64,000 nt of DNA from Paraburkholderia lycopersici (lineage in GTDB: Bacteria > Pseudomonadota > Gammaproteobacteria > Burkholderiales > Burkholderiaceae), in the NCBI RefSeq assembly GCF_900096975.1, contig NZ_FMYQ01000026.1, forward strand, positions 1-64,000, read 5' to 3'. The position numbers and the translations under genes were made by a program. Shown here piece by piece: positions 18,174 through 27,177 of the stretch. The notes below the pieces were generated by a model. The model was given only the letters and a program-made list of their open reading frames with translations, searched no databases and was not told the DNA's origin. Position 1 is the stretch's first letter; each line of letters opens with the position of its first letter.

Positions 18174-19234
18174 TCGACGTCCATACGCTCAAGCAGAAAA
18201 TCGAGTCCGGCGAGCCGCTCGAAAACCTCGACCTTTCCGGCCTCGACTTCGATGGCATTGATCTCTCGGGTGCGCTGTTCCTGAAATGCACGATCGTCGA
18301 TGTCCGGTTCGGCACCGGCCACCTGAGCGAGGTCATTTTTCACGAATGCAGGATACAACGCGCGACGTTGACCGGAACGCAGATCAGGCAGGTCCAGTTC
18401 AATCATTGCGATTTGCAGGATTGCCGGTTTTCCTCGTCCGCTCAACGTGATTGCAGCTTCAGCCAGTGCGAACTCGGCAACTGCGAATTTCGGGCATGTA
18501 GCCTGAATTCGGTCCATTTTTTCGATTGCCTCTTCAAAGGCAGTTCGTTCGCAGATTGCGAAATCGACCGGGGCGTGCTCGCGACCTCCACACTCGACGA
18601 TTTCCGTCTTTCCAACTGCGCCGTTGCGCTGACATCCCTGTTCAAGCTCGACCTGCGCAACAGCACCATTACGGCGTGCCGTTTCGAAAAAACGGTGTTT
18701 CAACAATGCGACCTGCGTGGATGGCACTACACGGGGCAACGTCTCGTCCACTGCCAGTTCACCGAGTCGAAACTCGACGAAGCCGATCTCTCCGGCTGCA
18801 CGCTGATCCAGAGCCACTTTCGCGACGCCTCGATGCGCGGCGTCCGGCTGGTCTCGGTTCAGGCCACATTGGCGCAGTTCGTCGGCGCGGATCTGAGCGA
18901 TGCGGATTGCCGCCACGGCACCTTCGACCAGACCGTCTGGAACGACGCCCGCGTCGAGCGCGCCGCGTTCGGCGGCAGCCGTTTCCGGTACAGCACGTTG
19001 CAAAACATCACGGCGCATGGGGCCGATTTCCGCGACGCCGATCTTGCCTGCTGCGATTTTTCCCGCGCCCGGCTCGACGGCGCAGACTTTCGCGACGCCC
19101 GTTTTGCGCGTACCTGCTTTCACCGCGCCACGCTCGACGACGCCTCGTGGAGCAGCAAGGATGGTCTCATCGAAGCCGACACCGAGCTGTACGCGGCAGA
19201 AAGCTGGAGCGAGCCGTACCACCCCGTAGCCTGA
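18170..19234 (+). CDS. Pentapeptide-repeat protein of the VgrG module
   Basis: 354 residues starting at the ATG overlapping the preceding stop. Apart from a short helical N terminus (IDVHTLKQKIESGEPLENL) almost the whole chain is pentapeptide repeats, many with Cys at the central or following position (FNHCDLQDCRF, FSQCELGNCEF), ending in ADFRDARFARTCFHRATLDD. Such proteins fold into a right-handed quadrilateral beta-helix. Function is unknown; family members can mimic DNA or act as secretion partners. The fixed position after the DUF2169 protein suggests joint action on VgrG loading. Confidence 0.82.
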   Translation: MIDVHTLKQKIESGEPLENLDLSGLDFDGIDLSGALFLKCTIVDVRFGTGHLSEVIFHECRIQRATLTGTQIRQVQFNHCDLQDCRFSSSAQRDCSFSQCELGNCEFRACSLNSVHFFDCLFKGSSFADCEIDRGVLATSTLDDFRLSNCAVALTSLFKLDLRNSTITACRFEKTVFQQCDLRGWHYTGQRLVHCQFTESKLDEADLSGCTLIQSHFRDASMRGVRLVSVQATLAQFVGADLSDADCRHGTFDQTVWNDARVERAAFGGSRFRYSTLQNITAHGADFRDADLACCDFSRARLDGADFRDARFARTCFHRATLDDASWSSKDGLIEADTELYAAESWSEPYHPVA

Positions 19235-19243
19235 GGCGACATC

Positions 19244-19882
19244 ATGCATTCAGTCCATCCTTCGTTTATTCCCTTGACCCGGACGCCCTTCCAGCAGGAC
19301 GGAAGGCTCATCAACCGCCTGCCGGACGGCAGCTTCATGGTGGAAAGCCGCGGGCAGCGCTGGCATTGCCGCAGGGCGGCCAGTTGCCTGCTCGACCCGC
19401 AATGCGACGACACCGTGCTGATCGCCGGCAACGACGACGGCCAGGTCTGGCTGCTCGCGGTGCTGGAGCGGGTGCGGCCCGATGCCATCGCCGAAGTGAC
19501 CTTGCCCGACGGGCTGCGCATCTCGACACCGCGCGGCTCGCTGCATCTGGCCAGCCGCGACCAGGTCCATATCGGCTCGAAGGACTTTTCACTAGAGGCC
19601 GAAGACGCGCAGTGCCGGTTGCGCAAGCTGGATTTCGACGCCGCGGAAGTTTCGTCGTGGATCGGTATCGGCCGCTGGATAGGCTGCCGCAGCGAATCGC
19701 TCTGGGACAGCGTGACCCAGATCAGCCGGCACCTGTTCCGCCACGTTCGCCAGACCGAACACGTGCGGGCCGCGCAGATGGACTACCAGGCCGAAGGCCT
19801 GCTGCGCCTCCATGCGCGCAACACGATTGCGACGTCCGATGCGATCACCAAGATCGATTCCGAACAGATTCACGTGGGATAA
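19244..19882 (+). CDS. DUF3540 family VgrG-associated protein
   Basis: 212 residues, with a GAGGCGAC site before the ATG. It carries LPDGLRISTPRGSLHLASRD in the centre and ends with HARNTIATSDAITKIDSEQIHVG. This matches the DUF3540 family found between DUF2169 and PAAR-like genes in many type VI cargo modules. The beta-rich repeat region resembles the VgrG needle, so it may extend or bind the spike. The biochemical role is unknown. Confidence 0.78.
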   Translation: MHSVHPSFIPLTRTPFQQDGRLINRLPDGSFMVESRGQRWHCRRAASCLLDPQCDDTVLIAGNDDGQVWLLAVLERVRPDAIAEVTLPDGLRISTPRGSLHLASRDQVHIGSKDFSLEAEDAQCRLRKLDFDAAEVSSWIGIGRWIGCRSESLWDSVTQISRHLFRHVRQTEHVRAAQMDYQAEGLLRLHARNTIATSDAITKIDSEQIHVG

Positions 19883-19903
19883 GCACCGAAGGATTGACGC
19901 ACC

Positions 19904-20293
19904 ATGTTTGCCAATTGCCAGCTAGCCGGACTCGATCTGGGCTTTCCCGACGTGTGCATGACGCCGCCGCTCCCTGTGCCCGTCGCCTATGCGAACCTGT
20001 CCTTCGGTTGCATGGCGATTCCCAATGCGCCGCACATCCTGTTTGCCGGCACGCCGGCTCACAACACCGCGACGCTCACGCCCATCAGCTTCGGCGACGA
20101 GGCGGGCGCCTACGGCGGCGTCGTGTCCGGCACCATCATGGGTTCCTCGCTCAACATCACGGGCGCACTCACGGTCCTGACGGGCGCCTTTCCCACCACG
20201 CGCTTCGGCAGCCTCACCCGGCAAAACGTGTCCAACGTCATCGGCTTGCGGGCCTTGCCGAGCCAGTTGACCGTCATCCTGCTCGCGCCCTGA
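19904..20293 (+). CDS. DUF4150 PAAR-like spike-tip protein
   Basis: 129 residues. LGFPDVCMTPPLPVPVAYAN and the short beta-strand pattern ending SVIG/NVIG-type segments fit DUF4150, a PAAR-like fold that caps the VgrG spike. There is no C-terminal toxin extension, unlike many family members that carry a nuclease or lipase domain. It lies 21 bases after the DUF3540 gene and is followed by the tssJ leader. Confidence 0.83.
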   Translation: MFANCQLAGLDLGFPDVCMTPPLPVPVAYANLSFGCMAIPNAPHILFAGTPAHNTATLTPISFGDEAGAYGGVVSGTIMGSSLNITGALTVLTGAFPTTRFGSLTRQNVSNVIGLRALPSQLTVILLAP

Positions 20294-20347
20294 GCGCGCC
20301 GCCGCGCAACCGATCGGGCGGCCACGCCCGTTGTGAAATTCGTCAGC

Positions 20348-20920
20348 ATGAGTACTCCAAAACGTGTCGTGAGCCGATTGATCCGCTTTCTGCTGGTGCT
20401 GGCCATTCTGCCGTTGTCCGGCGGATGCCGGATGATCGGCCAGAAACCACCCGCGCCGCCCCCGCTCCAGGTCTTCGACGTCAGCCTCTCCATGGAGAAG
20501 GACGGCAATCTCAGCGCAGGCGGAGTCGCCCTTCCGCTGAAGATCACGATGTACAAGCTGAAAAACACCGTCGCATTCACCAGCGCCAATTTCTTCGAAT
20601 TGCAAGGCAATGGAGCGCTCGCCTCGAACGGCGAATTCATCAGCGAGGAACCGTTCTTTCTTCGCCCGCAGCAGAAGCCCGTTTCGATCCGGATTGAAAA
20701 GACCGGCGACCTGCGGTTCGTCGGATTCGTTGCCGAGTATCAGCAACTCAACGGCCGGATCTGGCGGCAAATCGTCCCGCTCACCGATGCGCCGCCCGTC
20801 AGACGATCGTTTTTCAGCTGGCTCTTCAAGCCGCCCCCCAACACGCAAACCACCGATATCGAAGTGCTCGCCACCCGGAACGGTCTGGTATCGGTTATCA
20901 AGGCCGCAAAGAATAATTGA
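20348..20920 (+). CDS. tssJ: Type VI outer-membrane lipoprotein TssJ
   Basis: Starting at the ATG at 20348 (a GTG at 20333 in frame is an alternative) gives 190 residues with a signal peptide: RLIRFLLVLAILPLSGGC. The Cys is the lipidation site; the lipobox SGGC is slightly unusual. The mature part has EKDGNLSAGGVALPLKITMYKL and the beta sandwich of TssJ. It anchors the membrane complex with TssM and TssL to the outer membrane. Confidence 0.9.
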   Translation: MSTPKRVVSRLIRFLLVLAILPLSGGCRMIGQKPPAPPPLQVFDVSLSMEKDGNLSAGGVALPLKITMYKLKNTVAFTSANFFELQGNGALASNGEFISEEPFFLRPQQKPVSIRIEKTGDLRFVGFVAEYQQLNGRIWRQIVPLTDAPPVRRSFFSWLFKPPPNTQTTDIEVLATRNGLVSVIKAAKNN

Positions 20921-20938
20921 CATCGCAGGGATCACGCC

Positions 20939-22276
20939 ATGCAGCAGACGCACAAAGTAGTCTGGATGGAGGGAATGTTCCTTCGTCCCCATCATTTTCA
21001 GCAAAGCGAACGCCATCTGGAGAGCCAGATCGTATGCTGGGGTCAATCGCAAAACAGCCACTACTGGGGCTTCGTCGACAAGGACATCGACCAGGAAGCG
21101 CTGCGTCGCGGCAGCGTCGTGCTCAACGCGGCGAGCGGCATCTTCCCCGACGGCACCTATTTCTCTTTCCGCAACGCGAACGATGCCCCTGCGCCGCTCG
21201 CCATCGAAGCCGGATGCGCCGACGTCCGTGTGGTCCTGGCCATTCCCGCCCGCGTTCCGGGACGCGAACAGATCGCGTTCGAGGAATCGCCCGATTCGCT
21301 GGCCCGCTTTCTCGCCGTCGACGCCGAAGTGGCCGATCTCAATGCCGTTGCCGTCGGCGACGCCGACGTGAAAAGCGGCCGGCTGCGCATGAGGCTCATG
21401 CGCGAGAGCGAGCTGACGGCGGACTGGACCGCGCTGAACCTGATCCACATCGTCGAGCGCCGCAAGGACAACTCGCTCCTCGTCGACGGCAGCCATATTC
21501 CGCCGATGCTGAACTGCCATGCCGATGCGCGTCTGGCCGGCTTCATCGCCGACGTCCTGGGGCTGCTGCAGCAGCGCAGCCAGTTGCTCGCGCAGCGCCT
21601 TGCCGAGGCAGGGCGAGCCGGCGTGTCCGAGGTGGTCGAATTCCTCATGCTGCAACTCGTCAACCGCTACTACGGTCTGACGCATCATGCCCACCATGAA
21701 GCCCGGTTTCATCCGGAGCGGCTGTTCACCGAATGGCTCAAGCTCGTTGCGGAACTCGTGACTTTCTCGCCCGCTCGCGCGATCGGCGACGACATCCCGC
21801 GTTACAACCACGACGATCTCGCCGCCGCATTCGAACCGCTGATGCTGCAGTTGCGCCAGCATCTATCGATGATCATCGAGGAAAACGCCGTGCAGATCGC
21901 CCTGACGCAGCGATCGCACGGCCTGTACGTCGCATCCGTCGCCGACCCCGATATGCTGACCGGCTTCGGCTTCGTGCTGGCGGTCAGTGCGAAAGTGCCT
22001 GCCGAAACGGTCCGCAGCCAGTTCCCGGCGCGCATGAAGATCGCTCCGGTCAACCGCATCCGCGATCTTGTCCAGTTGCAGTTGCCCGGCATCGGCCTCA
22101 AAAGTATGCCGGCTGCACCGCGCGAAATCCCCTGGCACGCGGGATACACCTACTTCGAACTCGAAAAAACCGGTGACCTGTGGGCCCAGATGGAAAAAGC
22201 CAAAGTCTTTGCCTTGCACGTGGCGGGCGAATTTCCCGATCTGAAGATGGAATTCTGGGCCGTCAGGGCCGCTTGA
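20939..22276 (+). CDS. tssK: Type VI baseplate-membrane linker TssK
   Basis: 445 residues. It begins with KVVWMEGMFLRPHHFQQSER, the family's phage receptor-binding-protein-like opening, then has NRYYGLTHHAHHEARFHPERL and ends with the VAGEFPDLKMEFWAVR segment. TssK trimers attach the baseplate to the TssJLM membrane complex. It is 18 bases after tssJ. Confidence 0.94.
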   Translation: MQQTHKVVWMEGMFLRPHHFQQSERHLESQIVCWGQSQNSHYWGFVDKDIDQEALRRGSVVLNAASGIFPDGTYFSFRNANDAPAPLAIEAGCADVRVVLAIPARVPGREQIAFEESPDSLARFLAVDAEVADLNAVAVGDADVKSGRLRMRLMRESELTADWTALNLIHIVERRKDNSLLVDGSHIPPMLNCHADARLAGFIADVLGLLQQRSQLLAQRLAEAGRAGVSEVVEFLMLQLVNRYYGLTHHAHHEARFHPERLFTEWLKLVAELVTFSPARAIGDDIPRYNHDDLAAAFEPLMLQLRQHLSMIIEENAVQIALTQRSHGLYVASVADPDMLTGFGFVLAVSAKVPAETVRSQFPARMKIAPVNRIRDLVQLQLPGIGLKSMPAAPREIPWHAGYTYFELEKTGDLWAQMEKAKVFALHVAGEFPDLKMEFWAVRAA

Positions 22277-22331
22277 CGGAATTTCCGGTTTCAGCCGGCC
22301 ATTCTCCGTTGCATCCTCTTTACATTCAGAC

Positions 22332-23609
22332 ATGGCATCGATGAATAACCACGGGCAACATGCGGCCACGTTTCCCTACGAGCGACCCGACGCGCGCAGA
22401 GCGAACCACGCTGGGCACGCCGGCGCGGAGTTTCCGCACAATCCGCTGCTGGCAGTGGCCAATCCGCTGCTCAACACGATTTCCCGCATACGGCACCTGC
22501 CCGGCAACGTCGACAGCGGACAGTTGCGGCAGCAACTGATCGACACGATCCGGCGCTTCGAAATACACGGCCAGAGAGCGCAGATCCCGCGCAATATGCT
22601 GATCGCGGCGCGCTACTGCCTCTGCACCGTGCTCGACGAAACCGCCTCGCTGACCGCATGGGGGCATCGCAGCGTCTGGTCGCGCAGCGGCCTGCTCGTG
22701 ACCTTCCACAACGAAACGGAGGGTGGGGAGAAGTTCTTCCAGATTCTCGCCAGAATCTCGCGCAGTCCGCATGAATATCTGCACCTGCTCGAGTTGATGA
22801 ACTACTGCCTCCTGCTGGGTTTCGAAGGCCGCTACCGGATCATGGACAATGGTCTCTCCCAGCTCGAAACACTCAAGCAGCGCCTGCTCCAGCTGATCCG
22901 CTCCGTTCGCGGCGCCCATGCGGCTCCGCTCTCGCCGCAGGCCGCCGACCACGCAGTACCGCCCCGCAGATGGCGCCCGATGCTGCCGCTCTGGATGTTC
23001 GGCCTCGCGCTTGCGCTCGTGGCGGGCCTCTACTTCACCGTGCTCGACTGGCAACTCGGCACCGTCCGCCGGCCGCTGGCGGACGCCATCAAGGCCATGC
23101 GGCTTCCCGGCCTGGATCTCGGGCCGGCGCCGGCCGGTCACACGCTGCGCGAACTGCTGCGGCCGGACATCACCGCCGGCAATCTGGACGTGCGCGAGAA
23201 CGGTCCGCAATCCACGGTCGTCATCCACAGCGATGCGCTGTTCGGCTCCGGCTCGGCCGATCTGCACGCGGCGTTCCACGCGCTGATACAGCGTGTGGCC
23301 GACGCCCTGAATCTCGTACCCGGCGACGTCGTCGTGCGCGGCTTCACCGACAGCGATCGCATCACGAACGGCCGTTATGCCTCGAACGCCGCGCTGTCCA
23401 TGGCTCGCGCCGAGGCCGTCAAGACTTTGCTGCAGGAAACCCTGGAACGCAAGGACCGGGTCAGCGCAGCGGGCCGCGGCGCCGCCGAGCCGATCGCGCC
23501 GAACAACACCACCGCAAACAAGGCGCTGAACCGCCGCGTCGAGATCACCCTGCTGCCCTCTCCTCGCTCCTACGCGCCGGCACGCAATATGTCATGGAAT
23601 CCGAAATAA
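22332..23609 (+). CDS. tssL: Type VI inner-membrane protein TssL (DotU/IcmH) with OmpA-like domain
   Basis: 425 residues. The cytoplasmic DotU domain (about 45-200) carries ARYCLCTVLDETASLTAWGH and LMNYCLLLGFEGRYR. One membrane span lies near 216-236 (MLPLWMFGLALALVAGLYFTV). The periplasmic part ends with an OmpA/MotB peptidoglycan-binding domain: DALFGSGSADLH, RGFTDSDRITNGRYASNAAL, and NKALNRRVEITLLP. The attached OmpA domain holds the membrane complex to the cell wall. The TAA overlaps the tssM ATG by one base. Confidence 0.93.
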   Translation: MASMNNHGQHAATFPYERPDARRANHAGHAGAEFPHNPLLAVANPLLNTISRIRHLPGNVDSGQLRQQLIDTIRRFEIHGQRAQIPRNMLIAARYCLCTVLDETASLTAWGHRSVWSRSGLLVTFHNETEGGEKFFQILARISRSPHEYLHLLELMNYCLLLGFEGRYRIMDNGLSQLETLKQRLLQLIRSVRGAHAAPLSPQAADHAVPPRRWRPMLPLWMFGLALALVAGLYFTVLDWQLGTVRRPLADAIKAMRLPGLDLGPAPAGHTLRELLRPDITAGNLDVRENGPQSTVVIHSDALFGSGSADLHAAFHALIQRVADALNLVPGDVVVRGFTDSDRITNGRYASNAALSMARAEAVKTLLQETLERKDRVSAAGRGAAEPIAPNNTTANKALNRRVEITLLPSPRSYAPARNMSWNPK

Positions 23610-26600
23610 TGCCTCGTTTCCTCTCCGTGATTCTCGCAAGCCGCATCGCCTGGGGGCTGGCCTTTGCCTCGATGCTCGCCGGCATGGTCTGGCTGTTCGG
23701 TGCAATGCTTACGCTACATGGCACCCATCCGCTTGCGGATACGCGTGCGCGCCTGCTGCTGATCGGAGCCATCTACGCGGTCTGGGCGCTTGTCTTTCTC
23801 TGCGTCAAGGCATGGTGCTTCTGGCGTGCCCGCACGACGGCCGCCGCCGCGGACGGCGAGGTTCCGCAACCGGATCGCAAGCTGAAGAAGCGTTTCGAGG
23901 AAGCCACGAGGCTGCTGCGCCGCGCCCACGCGGGCGTGGCGCCGTGGTACGCGCCGCGCGGATGGTGGCTGCGCCTGAGTCGGGACTATCTGTACCGTCG
24001 CCCCTGGTATCTTGTCGTCGGTGCGCCGGGCGCGGGCAAGACCACGCTGCTGGCCCGCTCGGGGCTGCATTTCCCGTTTGCCGATCTGTTCGGGAAAACG
24101 GCGCGGCACAAGGTCGGCGCCACGCACGGCTGCGACTGGTGGCTCACCGACGCAGCCGTGCTCCTCGACACGGCCGGATTCCCTGCGGCTGGAAACGACG
24201 CGCAGGACGACACGACCGAAAACTGGTCCGTGTTGCTGAACCTGTTGCGCAAGTACCGTCCGCGGCAGCCAATTGACGGCGTGCTCCTTGCCGTCGACAT
24301 GGACGATCTGCTCGACGCCTCAGCCGAGGCACGGCACGAGCAGGCGCGTCTCCTGCACAAACGCCTGCAAGAACTGCACAGACATCTGCGCGTACGGTTT
24401 CCGGTCTACGTCGTGGTGACGAAATCGGACCGGCTCGCCGGCTTTCTGCCTTACTTCGCCGGACTCGATGAAGATCACCGGCAACAGATCTGGGGCTTCA
24501 CGTTTCCGTACGAGGCCACGCAGGCCGCCGGGTTCGACCTCACGGCCGGCGTCGAGAAACAGCATGACATGCTGCTGCGACGCCTGGAGGCCGGCCTGGC
24601 CGAAACGATGATCGCGATACGCGACGTCGAAGCACGCGCGCGCGCCTATCTGCTGCCCCAGCAGTTCGCGCGGCTGAAGAGCCTGCTGCCCGGCTATCTC
24701 GATACGGTGTTCTCGTTCTCGAGTTTTGAAATCCGGCTCGTACCGCGCGGCGTCTACTTCACGAGTGCCGCTGCGGATGGCGGCGACGCCGGCACGACCG
24801 CCAGCGAAGCGGCTCTCCCGCGGCACGCCGCACCCGATCCGCTCGGGAACCACCGGGAAGAGAAAAAGGACGCATCCGGCACGTACTTCATCCGCGACCT
24901 GCTGGAGAAGGTCGTCTTCCCGGAAGCGGGACTCGCCGAAAGCAACCGCTGGTGGGAATACCGAAATTCGATACTGCACTGGGCCGGCTATGCGCTGCTC
25001 GGTGCCCTGCTCGTGCTGACCGGCACGGTCTGGTATGCGAGCTACCGCAACAACCATGCGTATCTCGACGAAGTCGCGCGCAAGCTGCCGGCCGTCGAAG
25101 CGCAAGGCAACGAACTCGATCCGTTGCATCAACAGGATCTGTTCAGGCTCCTGCCCTACCTCGATGCGTTACGGCATCTCTCCCAAAGCCCGCAGTTCGC
25201 GACCGATAGTCCCCCGCTGCGCTACGGCTTCGGCCTTGACCAGGGCAAACCACTCGAAGCCGCGGCCGGCGGTCTTTACCAGCGCGCGCTCGATACGTTG
25301 CTGCTGCCGCTTGCCGCGGCGCAAATCCGCGACATCCTCGCCAACGACAGCCGGACCGATCCGGTATTCAGCCACGAAGCGCTGAAGGCCTATCGCATGA
25401 TGCTCGATCCGGGCCATTACGATGCCGGGTTCCTGCGAGCGTGGCTGATGTCGAACCTGCGGCAGCAGCACGCAGCCGACGTCACGCAGGCCCAGTGGGA
25501 CAGCCTCGACGCGCATCTCGAGCAGTTGTTCGGCCAGAGGACTTTCAGTTCGCCGTTTGCACGGGACACGCGACTGGAAGAGCAAACCCTCGCCTACCTC
25601 GGAACCGTACCGGCGTCCCGGCGCCTCTATCGCCGTCTCAGACAGAAACTGCTCGGCGCCAACGAGCGCCGCTCCGTCAGCCTGATCGACCTCGCGGGAG
25701 CGCAGGCCGAACTCGTGTTCAGGCGGTCCGACGGCAAATCGCTGGTGGACAGCATTCCGGGGCTGTACACGCGCGACGGCTACTGGCAAACCTTCGACAA
25801 GCAACTGGCCGGTCTCGCCGGCGAAATGAGCGAAGAAGATGCGTGGGTGCTCGGCACGACCGGACGGCAAACGAACCCGGACGACATGATCAAGGCCGTG
25901 CGCCAGCTCTACATGCAGGACTTCATGCGCTACTGGGACGGTCTGCTCGACAGCGTCGCACTGAACGACGTTTCGAGTCTCAGCCAGCGCATCGAGATCG
26001 CGCGGTTGCTGTCGGGACCGGATTCGCTGCTGCGGCGTCTCGTCGTCAATGCGGCGAGGAATCTTCAGTTGACCCGGGATAAGGGCAACAACGCAGCCCC
26101 CAAAGGCGCCGTCGATGGCGCCCAGACACCTTCGAACACGCTGGAATCGCAATTTTCCAGCGCGGATGCCGGCCCGGACGACGCGTCGAGCGCGCCCGAA
26201 CAGGTCGTGGTCAACCACTATCGCCCCCTGATCGACCTCGCCCAAAGCAGCGGCGCCCCCGGAGGCGGCATCGAACTCGACAAGGTGCTCAAGCAGATCA
26301 ACGACCTCTACAACTATCTGCTGACAGTGCAAAGCGCGGCCAGCAGCGGCATGAACGCGCCGGCAAGCGACGTCGTCGCGAGACTGCAGTCCGAATTCGA
26401 CCGCCTGCCGTTCAGGCAGATGCTGCATTCGCTGGCGGTCGGCGCGGGCAACGACGTGCAGTCGAGCGAAATAGTGAACGTGAGAAAACACGCCGATGCC
26501 GACGTCATGGCTTTTTGCCGACGCGCAATTGCCGGACGCTACCCGCTCGTACGCAACGCCTCGCAGGACATCGCCGCCGAGGACTTCGGCCGCATGTTCG

Positions 26601-27166
26601 CGCCCGGCAGCGGCCTCATGGACAGTTTTTTCCAGCAGAACCTGACGGGCAAGGTCGATACCTCCGGCACGGCCTGGCGTTTCAATCGGGGCATCGGCGC
26701 CGACGCGCCATCGGGCGGCGAAAACGTGCTGCGGCCGTTCCAGCAGGCGCAGAACATTCGCGATACGTTTTTTGGGCGCGACGGCCAGCAAACGCCGTCT
26801 TTCCGCGTGACGCTGCGGCCTGCGGGCATGGACAGCGACATCCAGAGCATGTCGCTCGACGTGAACGGGCAGACGATGCAGTACAGCCATGGACCGCTCG
26901 TGGCACAGGTCGTCAACTGGCCCGGCACGAAAGACAACCAGCGCGTCGATCTGCAACTGAATCTGTTCAGCGGCGGCAGCGCGAGCCTGTCCGCTTCCGG
27001 CGACTGGGCGCTTCATCATCTGTTCGACAACGCAACGATCACGGCCGGCAGGAACGCGCGCTCGCACCTCGCCACGTTCAATATCGAAGGCCACCGGGTC
27101 ACGCTGGAAGTCATACCGAACAGCATTCGCGATCCCTTCCTGCCCCCTCCTTTCACCTGCTCCTGA
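23609..27166 (+). CDS. tssM: Type VI inner-membrane protein TssM (IcmF)
   Basis: The overlapping ATG at 23609 gives 1185 residues; an in-frame ATG at 23594 is possible. Two N-terminal spans (about 10-33 and 48-70) are followed by a cytoplasmic GTPase-like domain with Walker A GAPGAGKTT near 138 and a DTAGFP segment. A third span lies near 457. The large periplasmic part ends in the TssJ-binding region with DWALHHLFDNATI and TFNIEGHRVTLEV. TssM bridges both membranes. Confidence 0.94.
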   Translation: MPRFLSVILASRIAWGLAFASMLAGMVWLFGAMLTLHGTHPLADTRARLLLIGAIYAVWALVFLCVKAWCFWRARTTAAAADGEVPQPDRKLKKRFEEATRLLRRAHAGVAPWYAPRGWWLRLSRDYLYRRPWYLVVGAPGAGKTTLLARSGLHFPFADLFGKTARHKVGATHGCDWWLTDAAVLLDTAGFPAAGNDAQDDTTENWSVLLNLLRKYRPRQPIDGVLLAVDMDDLLDASAEARHEQARLLHKRLQELHRHLRVRFPVYVVVTKSDRLAGFLPYFAGLDEDHRQQIWGFTFPYEATQAAGFDLTAGVEKQHDMLLRRLEAGLAETMIAIRDVEARARAYLLPQQFARLKSLLPGYLDTVFSFSSFEIRLVPRGVYFTSAAADGGDAGTTASEAALPRHAAPDPLGNHREEKKDASGTYFIRDLLEKVVFPEAGLAESNRWWEYRNSILHWAGYALLGALLVLTGTVWYASYRNNHAYLDEVARKLPAVEAQGNELDPLHQQDLFRLLPYLDALRHLSQSPQFATDSPPLRYGFGLDQGKPLEAAAGGLYQRALDTLLLPLAAAQIRDILANDSRTDPVFSHEALKAYRMMLDPGHYDAGFLRAWLMSNLRQQHAADVTQAQWDSLDAHLEQLFGQRTFSSPFARDTRLEEQTLAYLGTVPASRRLYRRLRQKLLGANERRSVSLIDLAGAQAELVFRRSDGKSLVDSIPGLYTRDGYWQTFDKQLAGLAGEMSEEDAWVLGTTGRQTNPDDMIKAVRQLYMQDFMRYWDGLLDSVALNDVSSLSQRIEIARLLSGPDSLLRRLVVNAARNLQLTRDKGNNAAPKGAVDGAQTPSNTLESQFSSADAGPDDASSAPEQVVVNHYRPLIDLAQSSGAPGGGIELDKVLKQINDLYNYLLTVQSAASSGMNAPASDVVARLQSEFDRLPFRQMLHSLAVGAGNDVQSSEIVNVRKHADADVMAFCRRAIAGRYPLVRNASQDIAAEDFGRMFAPGSGLMDSFFQQNLTGKVDTSGTAWRFNRGIGADAPSGGENVLRPFQQAQNIRDTFFGRDGQQTPSFRVTLRPAGMDSDIQSMSLDVNGQTMQYSHGPLVAQVVNWPGTKDNQRVDLQLNLFSGGSASLSASGDWALHHLFDNATITAGRNARSHLATFNIEGHRVTLEVIPNSIRDPFLPPPFTCS

Positions 27167-27177
27167 GTCCGTCTCGC

